Shown: piece after piece, positions 1 to 6,176 of the stretch
How the letters are laid out: each line of letters begins with the position of its first letter
How positions within the stretch are numbered: the first letter of the stretch is position 1
From: Anaerolineae bacterium
Lineage (GTDB): Bacteria > Chloroflexota > Anaerolineae > Anaerolineales > Anaerolineaceae
Length of the DNA stretch: 12,507 nt
Direction of reading: 5' to 3'
NCBI GenBank assembly: GCA_016213455.1
Contig: JACRAG010000535.1
Span: forward strand, 1-12,507
Notes under the pieces: model-generated
What the model was told of the DNA's origin: nothing
Seen by the model: only the letters and a program-made list of their open reading frames with translations
Databases searched by the model: none
Made by a program: the position numbers and the translations under genes

Positions 1-45
1 GACCTGGTCGTGGTGGTGGAAAAAGTCAAACAGGTGTTGAACTGA
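1..45 (+). CDS. C-terminal tail of an upstream gene (partial)
   Basis: An open frame enters from the left edge and ends in TGA at 43-45, giving the last 14 residues DLVVVVEKVKQVLN. It lies only 14 bases before the lysK start on the same strand, so the two genes are probably co-transcribed. The tail resembles the final helix of an aminotransferase, and in LysW-dependent lysine pathways the aminotransferase gene lysJ often lies next to lysK. That identity is inference from context; 14 residues cannot settle it. Confidence 0.5.
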   Translation, partial: DLVVVVEKVKQVLN

Positions 46-59
46 CCGGGGAACCAGCC

Positions 60-1103
<1,044 letters not shown>

Positions 1104-1127
1104 GCTTAACCGAACCTAGAATCGCAA

Positions 1128-1159
1128 TCACCCCGAACGGTTTGTTCGGGGTGAGTTTT
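1128..1159. terminator. Bidirectional intrinsic terminator between convergent genes
   Basis: A perfect 11-bp stem pairs 1128-1138 (TCACCCCGAAC) with 1144-1154 around a 5-base loop. A short GTTTT run follows on the plus strand, and a weaker TTGCGATT follows on the minus strand. It lies between the convergent lysK and YciI-like genes and can serve both. The U-tracts are short, so termination efficiency is uncertain. Confidence 0.65.
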
Positions 1160-1176
1160 GCACCGTCACAGGGAAG

Positions 1177-1479
1177 TCATTGAGCCGGATTGACCCAATC
1201 CTCAAGGAAGGGCTGGCGCTTCACCGGGTCAAACGGGATGAATTCATATGTCGCCAGTCCCTTCACCTGATAAGGATCATCCTTGAAGAAGGACTGGATC
1301 TCCGCCAGCGACTCAGCCCGCGCCACAACCAGCCCGCCAGTGCGCGGGCTGCGCGGACCGGACATCAGCAGCAGCCCGGCATCATAGCCGGTCTGTAGAA
1401 AGGCGCGGTGCTCGGTAAGCGCATCGCCCAACTGTTCCGCCGGGATCAAATAATTCACCATCACTAAGAAATGTTGCAT
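1177..1479 (-). CDS. YciI-like (YCII-domain) protein
   Basis: A 100-residue single-domain protein of the YciI/YCII family, a ferredoxin-like alpha/beta fold; most members have no known reaction. Visible family features are the N-terminal strand HFLVMVNY, His24 in the HRAFL helix, the GPRSPRTGGLVV core (41-52), the DDP turn at 67-69 and the C-terminal strand before FDPVK. The His and Asp correspond to the proposed active-site pair of the family. The ATG at 1479 lies four bases after the stop of the upstream acetyltransferase, and its RBS (GAAGGAATAGG) overlaps that gene's end, so the two are translationally linked. Domain assignment is firm; function is unknown. Confidence 0.85.
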   Translation of the reverse strand: MQHFLVMVNYLIPAEQLGDALTEHRAFLQTGYDAGLLLMSGPRSPRTGGLVVARAESLAEIQSFFKDDPYQVKGLATYEFIPFDPVKRQPFLEDWVNPAQ

Positions 1480-1483
1480 TTTC

Positions 1484-2038
1484 CTATTCCTTCCAGCGCG
1501 CTCGAAATTCTTCCGCGGTCATACCAAACAACAGGTTATCGAAATACTCTCCGTTGGTGAACACATTGCGCCGTTGACGACCTTCCAGGGTGAAGCCCAG
1601 CTTCTCGTGCAAACGAATCGATGCCGTGTTGAAGCTGTACACACCGGCGTTGCACTTCTGATAACCCAACTCGTCAAAGAAGTAGCGCAGCACCAGGCGA
1701 ATAGCCTCTCCAGCATACCCGTTGCCCCAATATTCACGCTTCACCGCCACCCCATAACTGAAGGTGCCGTAACGCCGAAAGGCATCGTGCGTATTGATGC
1801 TGCCCACCACACTGCCATCAGCCAGGGCCATCAACAATGTGTAGCTGTCATTTTCACCGCGCTGCAGCGCGGTTTGTTCGGCATAGCGTTTCACATCCGC
1901 GGCAGATTGCGGGAATGGGATGAAATAGCACGCGCGCGCCGTCTCCGTATCCAGGTTCCAATCCATGAAGACCTGCCAGTCTTCCGGCTCCACGCCGCGC
2001 AAACGGATTCGCTCGCCTTGCCACAGGTTGGTTGTCAT
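1484..2038 (-). CDS. GNAT N-acetyltransferase, RimJ/RimL type
   Basis: A 184-residue acetyl-CoA-dependent acetyltransferase of the RimJ/RimL-like branch, which includes ribosomal-protein, aminoglycoside and small-molecule acetylators. N-terminal RIRLRGVEPEDW is typical of this branch. The acetyl-CoA loop is seen as REYWGNGYAGEA, followed by the helix and the NTASIRLHEKLGF motif near the C-terminus. The frame can open at a TTG at 2050, but the ATG at 2038 follows GAGGAG directly and is preferred. It is the first gene of a two-gene unit with the YciI-like gene. A terminator of the preceding operon sits immediately upstream. The substrate cannot be read from sequence. Confidence 0.88.
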   Translation of the reverse strand: MTTNLWQGERIRLRGVEPEDWQVFMDWNLDTETARACYFIPFPQSAADVKRYAEQTALQRGENDSYTLLMALADGSVVGSINTHDAFRRYGTFSYGVAVKREYWGNGYAGEAIRLVLRYFFDELGYQKCNAGVYSFNTASIRLHEKLGFTLEGRQRRNVFTNGEYFDNLLFGMTAEEFRARWKE

Positions 2039-2053
2039 GCTGCTCCTCAAAAC

Positions 2054-2080
2054 AAAAGGGATTGGGGTTTGCCCAATCCC
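2054..2080 (-). terminator. Minus-strand intrinsic terminator after the DUF4332 gene
   Basis: Read on the minus strand, GGGATTGGG (2080-2072) pairs perfectly with CCCAATCCC (2066-2058) across a 5-base loop and is followed by TTTTGTTTT. It closes the DUF2267/DUF4332 operon. Its U-tract runs directly into the GAGGAG ribosome binding site of the downstream GNAT gene. Confidence 0.75.
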
Positions 2081-2117
2081 TATATTCTACACGTTCTGCC
2101 CGAAAAAAGCCGGATGT

Positions 2118-2522
2118 TTAGTAAGAAACCACCCGCGGCAGCGCCTTGGCCTGGTCAATCCATTCACCAACCTGCGCCTCGGTCGGCATTTTGCGCACCA
2201 GGCTCTTGGCCGAATTAACTTCGACCATCTTGGCGTACAGATTCTCGGCTTTCCGCTGCGCCAACTCCACAACGGTATCCACACCGCTGGCTTCCAGAAG
2301 ATCGGAATACTCCTGACCGATACCTTTGATGCGATACAGGTCCGCATGGTTCACCCAGCGAAGAATCAAATCGCCGCTGATACCGGTTTTTTCGGCCAGT
2401 TCCTTGCGGCCTTTGGGCGTGCTGCCGGCTTCGAGCAATTTTTCAACGCTCCCCACCCCGGCCTCTTTGAGTTTGCCTTCGTAGACAGAACCAATTCCTT
2501 CGATATCTGCCAATGCCGTCAT
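2118..2522 (-). CDS. DUF4332 helix-hairpin-helix protein
   Basis: A 134-residue protein matching the DUF4332 family. Two helix-hairpin-helix motifs are visible: DIEGIGSVYEGKL near residues 6-18 and RIKGIGQEYSDLL near 63-75. Each is followed by an AGV/SGV turn (EAGVGSVEKLL, EASGVDTVVEL). The end WIDQAKALPRVVSY is characteristic of the family. HhH motifs commonly bind DNA without sequence specificity, so a nucleic-acid role is plausible, but the family has no assigned function. The ATG at 2522 is preceded by GAGGAGG with a 5-base spacer. It is the second gene after the DUF2267-like gene, 27 bases apart. Confidence 0.85.
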   Translation of the reverse strand: MTALADIEGIGSVYEGKLKEAGVGSVEKLLEAGSTPKGRKELAEKTGISGDLILRWVNHADLYRIKGIGQEYSDLLEASGVDTVVELAQRKAENLYAKMVEVNSAKSLVRKMPTEAQVGEWIDQAKALPRVVSY

Positions 2523-2549
2523 GTGTTCCTCCTCAAAATGGATCGATGC

Positions 2550-2747
2550 TTACTTTTGTCCGAATAGACCGCCCAGGTTCTTGAGCATATCCGACGAACC
2601 GCCGCCGCTGATCAGGGCATCCAGCTGTCCCGCGATCGGATCAGGCAGGCGTTCTTTCAAGAATTTGAGCACCATTTCCACCGCAGTGCGCGCCTGTTCC
2701 TGCGAAATACCGGTCTTCGCGCTGATCATCTTGACCAATTCATCCAT
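2550..2747 (-). CDS. Small DUF2267-like protein
   Basis: A 65-residue acidic helical protein starting MDELVKMISAKTGIS and continuing with QARTAVEMVLKFLKERLP, then a Gly/Ser-rich SGGGSSDM turn and a C-terminal GGLFGQK tail. This layout resembles short DUF2267 proteins common in Chloroflexota and cyanobacteria; their role is unknown. The open frame extends upstream to 2786, but the ATG at 2747 has a strong GGAGGTG (2760-2754) six bases before it and begins exactly at the family N-terminus. It is the first gene of the operon with the DUF4332 gene. I see no signal peptide. Confidence 0.75.
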   Translation of the reverse strand: MDELVKMISAKTGISQEQARTAVEMVLKFLKERLPDPIAGQLDALISGGGSSDMLKNLGGLFGQK

Positions 2748-2809
2748 AACAGGCACCTCCTCAGAACAGAAACTCCAAAATTGCAAAAATGGATTGCATC
2801 AACCTGTTT

Positions 2810-2815
2810 ATTATA
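2810..2815 (-). promoter_or_regulatory. Candidate -10 box for the DUF2267/DUF4332 operon
   Basis: The minus strand reads TATAAT at 2815-2810, a perfect -10 hexamer about 63 bases before the ATG at 2747. No good -35 is seen at normal spacing. The leader then carries two direct ATTGCA copies (plus strand 2780-2785 and 2793-2798). Confidence 0.45.
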
Positions 2816-2851
2816 CGATATCTGCCGGAATATTATTCACGCGAAAGGCTG

Positions 2852-3652
2852 TCAATCTCGCAGCCGCAGCCGTAACACCTCATATGGCTCCGGTTCAATA
2901 AAACCCACGTGCAATGCTACCGCGCTCGAAGGGGCATTATCAGCCCAGCAATGCCAGTGCGGAGTCAGACCCGCCCTATCGCAATGCTCCAGGCAAGCCG
3001 TGGCGGTCACAGCCGCCAGCCCTCGCCCGCGCCGACCCGGCACAGTTGCCAAACCCAACTCGCGTTGATTCGTGCTGGCAAACACGGTCAAGCACCAGCT
3101 TACGACTGTGTCCTCTTCGATCACACAGTATCCAAAGCCGGTGCGGAAGAACGAATCGTCCGATTCCCAGAAGGATGACACCCAACCTGCCATCTGATCG
3201 ACATTGAGCAAATCACTGTTATGCAGCAAATAGGCATCCATACGGCGCAGCGAGAACCCCTCCGGGAGCAGATCGCGCCAGGCCGGGTGCTTCCCGCTGT
3301 AGCAAAACCGCAGCCGCTGCGCCGGGGTGATGCGCAAGCCCGGCAAACCCTCGCGCAATACTTCCTCCCATTCCGCCGAACTGGTAAACAGGCATAGCTC
3401 TGGAATCCAGCGGCTTTGCGCGTCCGGAAGAACCACTTCACGCAATGTCTCCACCAGGCCTGGATCCGGCGTTCCGGCAAACAGGACTGCATCCTGCCGG
3501 TCCCACATCCAGGCGCTGCGTGGCGAATCCGCCGCGTCGGCATACACCCAGGCCGGCGTGTTGCCATCGATGATCGAATCCACCACCAGATTGGTGCGCA
3601 AGCCTGAAAACAGGCTTCGCAATCCTTCAAAACGGTCGCGATACAGCCTCAC
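2852..3652 (-). CDS. GNAT-family acetyltransferase, ZmaR-like
   Basis: A two-part protein of about 266 residues resembling the GNAT_acetyltran (zwittermicin-resistance ZmaR-like) family. The N-terminal half is a divergent domain with WDRQDAVLFAGTPD. The C-terminal half is a GNAT core with VVSWCLTVFASTNQRELGL, the acetyl-CoA loop PGRRGRGLA, and HCWADNAPSSAVALHVGF. By family it acetylates a small amine; the substrate here is unknown. The frame opens at GTG 3694, but the GTG at 3652 follows GGAGGG and lies downstream of a TACAAT -10 box at 3688-3683, so I prefer the shorter form. The short 3-4 base RBS spacing leaves doubt. It appears monocistronic. Confidence 0.75.
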   Translation of the reverse strand: MRLYRDRFEGLRSLFSGLRTNLVVDSIIDGNTPAWVYADAADSPRSAWMWDRQDAVLFAGTPDPGLVETLREVVLPDAQSRWIPELCLFTSSAEWEEVLREGLPGLRITPAQRLRFCYSGKHPAWRDLLPEGFSLRRMDAYLLHNSDLLNVDQMAGWVSSFWESDDSFFRTGFGYCVIEEDTVVSWCLTVFASTNQRELGLATVPGRRGRGLAAVTATACLEHCDRAGLTPHWHCWADNAPSSAVALHVGFIEPEPYEVLRLRLRD

Positions 3653-3682
3653 ATACCCTCCAGGTGAAAGAAAACTGCTCCT

Positions 3683-3688
3683 ATTGTA
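3683..3688 (-). promoter_or_regulatory. Candidate -10 box for the ZmaR-like GNAT gene
   Basis: The minus strand reads TACAAT at 3688-3683, placing the start of transcription near 3676 and leaving a leader of about 24 bases before the GTG at 3652. No convincing -35 is seen. If real, it rules out the upstream GTG at 3694 as the start codon. Confidence 0.35.
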
Positions 3689-3723
3689 GCCCACAAATCA
3701 CCCATTAATCACTGCAACAACGC

Positions 3724-3752
3724 TTGACATGCCCTCTCTGCATAAGGATAAT
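3724..3752 (+). promoter_or_regulatory. Near-consensus sigma70 promoter of the CBS gene
   Basis: TTGACA at 3724-3729 and GATAAT at 3747-3752 are separated by exactly 17 bases. This is the best promoter in the window and predicts strong constitutive expression from near 3759. The leader ends with AAGGAGA (3786-3792), seven bases before the ATG. Confidence 0.8.
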
Positions 3753-3799
3753 AATAGTATATCAATCGCACATCATCGATCTATAAAGGAGATAGTGGT

Positions 3800-4246
3800 A
3801 TGGCTACGGCAACGGTAAAAGACCTGTTGGATGCCAAAGGCAGCTCGGTCTGGACGGTAACCCCCGATCAGACCATCCGTGAGGCTCTCAAAGTGATGGC
3901 GGAAAAGCATATCGGCGCCCTTCCGGTCATGGAAGATGACAAAGTTGCCGGCATTTTCTCTGAACGGGATTTTGCCCGCCATGCTGTGGAATTCAGCGAT
4001 TGCCTGAACATGGAAATCTCTGTGCGCGAGTTGATGTCCTCCCCGGTGTATTTTGTCAACCTGGATCAAAGCGTGGATGAGTGCATGGCGGTGATGACCG
4101 CGAAGAAACTGCGCCACCTGCCAGTTCTACAGGAAGGCAAGCTCATCGGGCTGATCTCCATCGGCGACGTGGTCAAACACCAACTGGCTGAAAAACAGAG
4201 CACGATCGAAACCCTCGAACATTTCCTGTGGGTCAACCTCATCTGA
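3800..4246 (+). CDS. Tandem CBS-domain protein
   Basis: A 148-residue protein made almost entirely of two CBS domains (about residues 5-65 and 73-130), which pair into a Bateman module that typically binds adenosine nucleotides such as AMP or ATP. CBS1 ends in GALPVMEDDKVAGIFSERD and CBS2 in RHLPVLQEGKLIGLISIGD, the classic strand-turn-strand with the nucleotide-contacting Asp. No catalytic or membrane domain is attached, so it is a stand-alone energy- or ligand-sensing regulator whose partner is not visible. The start is certain from its RBS. It is a single-gene unit between a strong promoter and a strong terminator, which suggests high steady expression. Confidence 0.92.
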   Translation: MATATVKDLLDAKGSSVWTVTPDQTIREALKVMAEKHIGALPVMEDDKVAGIFSERDFARHAVEFSDCLNMEISVRELMSSPVYFVNLDQSVDECMAVMTAKKLRHLPVLQEGKLIGLISIGDVVKHQLAEKQSTIETLEHFLWVNLI

Positions 4247-4266
4247 AAGATCTGGTTGATCGACCC

Positions 4267-4298
4267 AGCGCCGTGTCCCCCTGCACGGCGCTTTTTTT
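4267..4298 (+). terminator. Intrinsic terminator of the CBS gene
   Basis: AGCGCCGTG (4267-4275) pairs perfectly with CACGGCGCT (4284-4292) over an 8-base loop. With the last stem base, it leads into seven T residues (4292-4298). It begins about 20 bases after the stop codon. Confidence 0.9.
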
Positions 4299-4444
4299 AT
4301 GCGGTTGGGCCAATCTCCCACGGCAGACCGCCTGAGAACCTATCCGAAAATGACAACATTGCCCATCTCCTTCCCTTGGGATTAAAAAAACAAGAGGTTG
4401 GGAGATCGTTTGAGGCAAAAATGCCCTGTGAGCAATCCTCACTT

Positions 4445-4546
4445 CTCAGTACCCGTTCATTGATGATTCGATGGATATGCAACATGGGCAATTAATGTAG
4501 GCTCATTCAATCGCATCCATCAAAATTAGATGGAACGGGTACTCAG
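4445..4546 (-). repeat. MITE-like inverted-repeat element, copy A
   Basis: The ends form a 14-base terminal inverted repeat with one mismatch (CTCAGTACCCGTTC at 4445-4458 against GAACGGGTACTCAG at 4533-4546). It contains a perfect 11-bp stem, 4448-4458 with 4533-4543. An inner stem pairs GATGGAT (4470-4476) with ATCCATC (4515-4521), leaving a loop of about 38 bases. Read on the minus strand it aligns with copy B (6025-6123), sharing the ends, TGATGGATGC and ATGAGCCT at the same spacing. It encodes no protein. I cannot identify a clear target-site duplication. It could be a mobile miniature element or a conserved RNA structure. Confidence 0.6.
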
Positions 4547-4567
4547 GCTTTGAGCCTCGCTTTGCTG

Positions 4568-4573
4568 TATAAT
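4568..4573 (+). promoter_or_regulatory. Candidate -10 box for the EamA gene
   Basis: A perfect TATAAT lies 30 bases before the TTG start, predicting transcription from near 4580. The -35 position (AGGCTT, 4545-4550) is poor and overlaps the right end of repeat copy A. One ATTGCCCAT copy (4572-4580) covers the predicted start point and could be an operator. Confidence 0.5.
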
Positions 4574-4603
4574 TGCCCATTATTCTGATCCATTGAGGCC
4601 GTT

Positions 4604-5494
4604 TTGGGCAATCTCGCCGCAATTTTCACCTCCGTCTGCTGGACAATTTCATCCGTTCTTTTCACGTCCGCGGGACGCAAAGTTGGCGCATCTGTGCTCA
4701 ACCGGCTGCGCCTGTCTTTTGCCATGGTCTGGATCATGATCATGCATTTGCTCCTGCAGGGCACGTTGTTCCCCTTCGACGCCCCCTTGGATCGCTGGGT
4801 CTGGCTGGGGCTGTCCGGCATCATCGGTCTCGTCCTGGGTGACCTGTTCTTGTACCAGGCATATGTCAGCATTGGACCGCGCATTGCCACCCTGATCATG
4901 TCGCTTTCTCCGGTGATGAGCGCCCTGCTGGCCTGGTGGTTGATGGGCGAAGCCCTGCGCGGCGGGCAGATCGCCGGCATTTTGCTGACCGTGGCAGGCA
5001 TCATGCTGGTGGTGTTTGACCGCACCGGTGGCCTGATGGCGACCACCAACCGGCGCCAGTTTGGGCTGGGCTTGCTGGCTGCCTTTGGCGGCGCAGTAGG
5101 CCAAACCATCGGGGTCCTGCTTACCAAACGCGGCCTGGAAGGGGATTTCTCCTCCGTCTCCGGCCTGGCGATCCGAATGCTGGTCAGCACCGTGGTAATC
5201 TGGATCCTGACTCTGCTGGCCAGGCAGGGAGGCAGCACCATCCTCCAGTTGAAAGAAGGCAAAGTGTTTCGCCTGATCTTGCTGGGCAGTATTGTTGGAC
5301 CATTTTTGGGAATCTGGGGCTCGATCATCGCCATCCAACAGGCGCCGGTGGGCATCGCCTCCACGTTGATGTCGCTCAACCCCATATTCCTGCTGCCCAT
5401 CTCCGCGCTGTTCTATAAAGAACACATTCGCGCTCAGGCGGTTATCGGCACGTTGATCTCGATGGGCGGCATCGTTGTGCTGTTCCTGTTATAA
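4604..5494 (+). CDS. EamA / DMT-superfamily transporter
   Basis: A 296-residue membrane protein of the drug/metabolite transporter superfamily with two EamA repeats of about five helices each (roughly residues 1-137 and 152-296). Helices are visible at the N-terminus, SFAMVWIMIMHLLLQ, LGLSGIIGLVLGDLFLYQA, and then the hallmark ATLIMSLSPVMSALLAW with MGEALRGGQIAGILL. The second repeat repeats it as ASTLMSLNPIFLLPISALFYKE. Members export amino acids, metabolites or drugs; the substrate cannot be told. The TTG start at 4604 has GAGG at 4595-4598 with a 5-base spacer and begins right at the first helix. The LRR gene follows nine bases after the stop. Confidence 0.9.
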   Translation: MGNLAAIFTSVCWTISSVLFTSAGRKVGASVLNRLRLSFAMVWIMIMHLLLQGTLFPFDAPLDRWVWLGLSGIIGLVLGDLFLYQAYVSIGPRIATLIMSLSPVMSALLAWWLMGEALRGGQIAGILLTVAGIMLVVFDRTGGLMATTNRRQFGLGLLAAFGGAVGQTIGVLLTKRGLEGDFSSVSGLAIRMLVSTVVIWILTLLARQGGSTILQLKEGKVFRLILLGSIVGPFLGIWGSIIAIQQAPVGIASTLMSLNPIFLLPISALFYKEHIRAQAVIGTLISMGGIVVLFLL

Positions 5495-5495
5495 T
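5487..5495 (+). promoter_or_regulatory. Candidate extended -10 promoter inside the EamA stop region
   Basis: TGTTATAAT matches the extended -10 pattern TGnTATAAT and overlaps the EamA stop codon (5492-5494). It would start transcription at about 5502-5504, at or just before the ATG of the LRR gene, giving a leaderless mRNA. There is no good -35, so this is a candidate only. Confidence 0.35.
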
Positions 5496-5503
5496 CAGGC
5501 CTA

Positions 5504-6028
5504 ATGAACGACACAGCAACAACCACGCATTTTTCATCCACATACCCTATTCTGGTTTACACCCGCCCAGCAGGCACCACCGGCGATTGGCAGGAATTCG
5601 ACCAGGGCCCCGGCTATTTTCACATCCCCGAAGGCCAGGAAGTGATGGTGCGCCTGCGCACCATCGACAACGCCACCCTGCGCAAGATCGTCACAGAATT
5701 GGCGGAATGTCCGGCGCTGGTATTTCTCAACCTGTCTGAAAACCGCAACGTAACCGGTGACGGCCTCGAATATGTCACCGCCTTAAAATCCCTGACCGGC
5801 CTCAACCTGTCCTCCTGCAGCCTGACCGATACCGATCTGGTTCACCTGACCGCAATCCCCAAACTGGCGCACCTGGATCTCTCCTATTGCAACCGGTTGA
5901 CCGATGCGAGTTTCAAGCATATTCGGCAGCTCTCACGCCTGCGTTTTCTCGACCTGCAAGGCTGCATCAAAATCACCAACGGTGGGATCGCCCGCCTGCG
6001 AATCCGCGATCTCAAAATTCACCGCTAG
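5504..6028 (+). CDS. Small leucine-rich-repeat protein (cysteine-type LRR)
   Basis: A 174-residue protein. An N-terminal 70-residue part contains YPILVYTRPAGTTGDWQEF. Four leucine-rich repeats of 24-25 residues follow: LVFLNLSENRNVTGDGLEYV (from 72), LTGLNLSSCSLTDTDLVHL, LAHLDLSYCNRLTDASFKHI and LRFLDLQGCIKITNGGIARL. The LxxLxLxxCxxLTD pattern is the RNI/AMN1-like cysteine-containing class, usually a protein-binding solenoid. There is no signal peptide, membrane helix, F-box or catalytic domain, so it is probably a cytoplasmic binding protein of unknown partner. It lies nine bases after the EamA stop, but the ATG has no clear RBS. Its stop codon lies inside repeat copy B. Confidence 0.8.
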   Translation: MNDTATTTHFSSTYPILVYTRPAGTTGDWQEFDQGPGYFHIPEGQEVMVRLRTIDNATLRKIVTELAECPALVFLNLSENRNVTGDGLEYVTALKSLTGLNLSSCSLTDTDLVHLTAIPKLAHLDLSYCNRLTDASFKHIRQLSRLRFLDLQGCIKITNGGIARLRIRDLKIHR

Positions 6029-6123
6029 GTCCCGCTCAGTCTGATTGTGATGGATGCAAGGATATGAGCCTTTATACAGATGCAACAGCCACGCATCCAT
6101 CCTTATTATTGAACGGATACTAG
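6025..6123 (+). repeat. MITE-like inverted-repeat element, copy B
   Basis: A perfect 9-bp stem pairs GATGGATGC (6049-6057) with GCATCCATC (6093-6101). The ends are diverged inverted repeats: CTAGGTCCCGCTC at 6025-6037 against GAACGGATACTAG at 6111-6123. Aligned with copy A in reverse complement, it keeps TCTnATTnTGATGGATGC, ATGAGCCT six bases further on, ATCCATC and GAACGGnTACT. It is more decayed than copy A. Its left end covers the stop codon of the LRR gene (6026-6028), and it fills most of the spacer before the LCP gene. Confidence 0.55.
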
Positions 6124-6176
6124 TGGGAACTTCTCCCCCGATTGCGCGTCTCTTTAATTTAAAGGTTTCTTTGCTT

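Larger units (their letters stand above)
4299..4603. other. Gene-free 305-base spacer
   Basis: No credible coding frame is present; the short frames here have no RBS and start in or cross the terminator. It holds the inverted-repeat element copy A (4445-4546), the EamA promoter (4568-4573) and three copies of ATTGCCCAT: plus strand at 4358-4366 and 4572-4580, minus strand at 4484-4492. The left part (4299-4444) is otherwise unexplained. It contains TGGGAGAT in inverted orientation at its two ends (about 4313-4320 and 4397-4404), which could form a loose stem. Confidence 0.7.

Noticed and set aside
1574..2218. A 214-residue plus-strand frame across the GNAT gene and its spacer
   Set aside because: It is antisense to a recognisable GNAT and runs through a terminator hairpin; no domain is visible.
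4256..4495. Short frames (plus and minus) in the spacer after the CBS gene
   Set aside because: They begin in or cross the terminator, lack RBSs and have no recognisable composition.
4331..4546. A larger 216-base element bounded by CTGAGAACC and GGGTACTCAG
   Set aside because: Only about nine bases match at the ends and copy B does not support the extra left part; the 102-base unit is better supported.
4299..4603. A metabolite riboswitch upstream of EamA
   Set aside because: I could not match the guanidine, SAM or other known riboswitch cores, and the main palindrome lies upstream of the predicted transcription start.
4543..5400. A 285-residue minus-strand open frame opposite EamA
   Set aside because: It is low-complexity, rich in Pro, Arg and Ser, without an RBS, and mirrors a clear membrane protein; it is a shadow of the GC-rich codons.
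6054..6176. An N-terminal extension of the LCP protein from ATG 6054
   Set aside because: It crosses the palindromic repeat, has no RBS and adds 41 residues not expected before the cytoplasmic tail.
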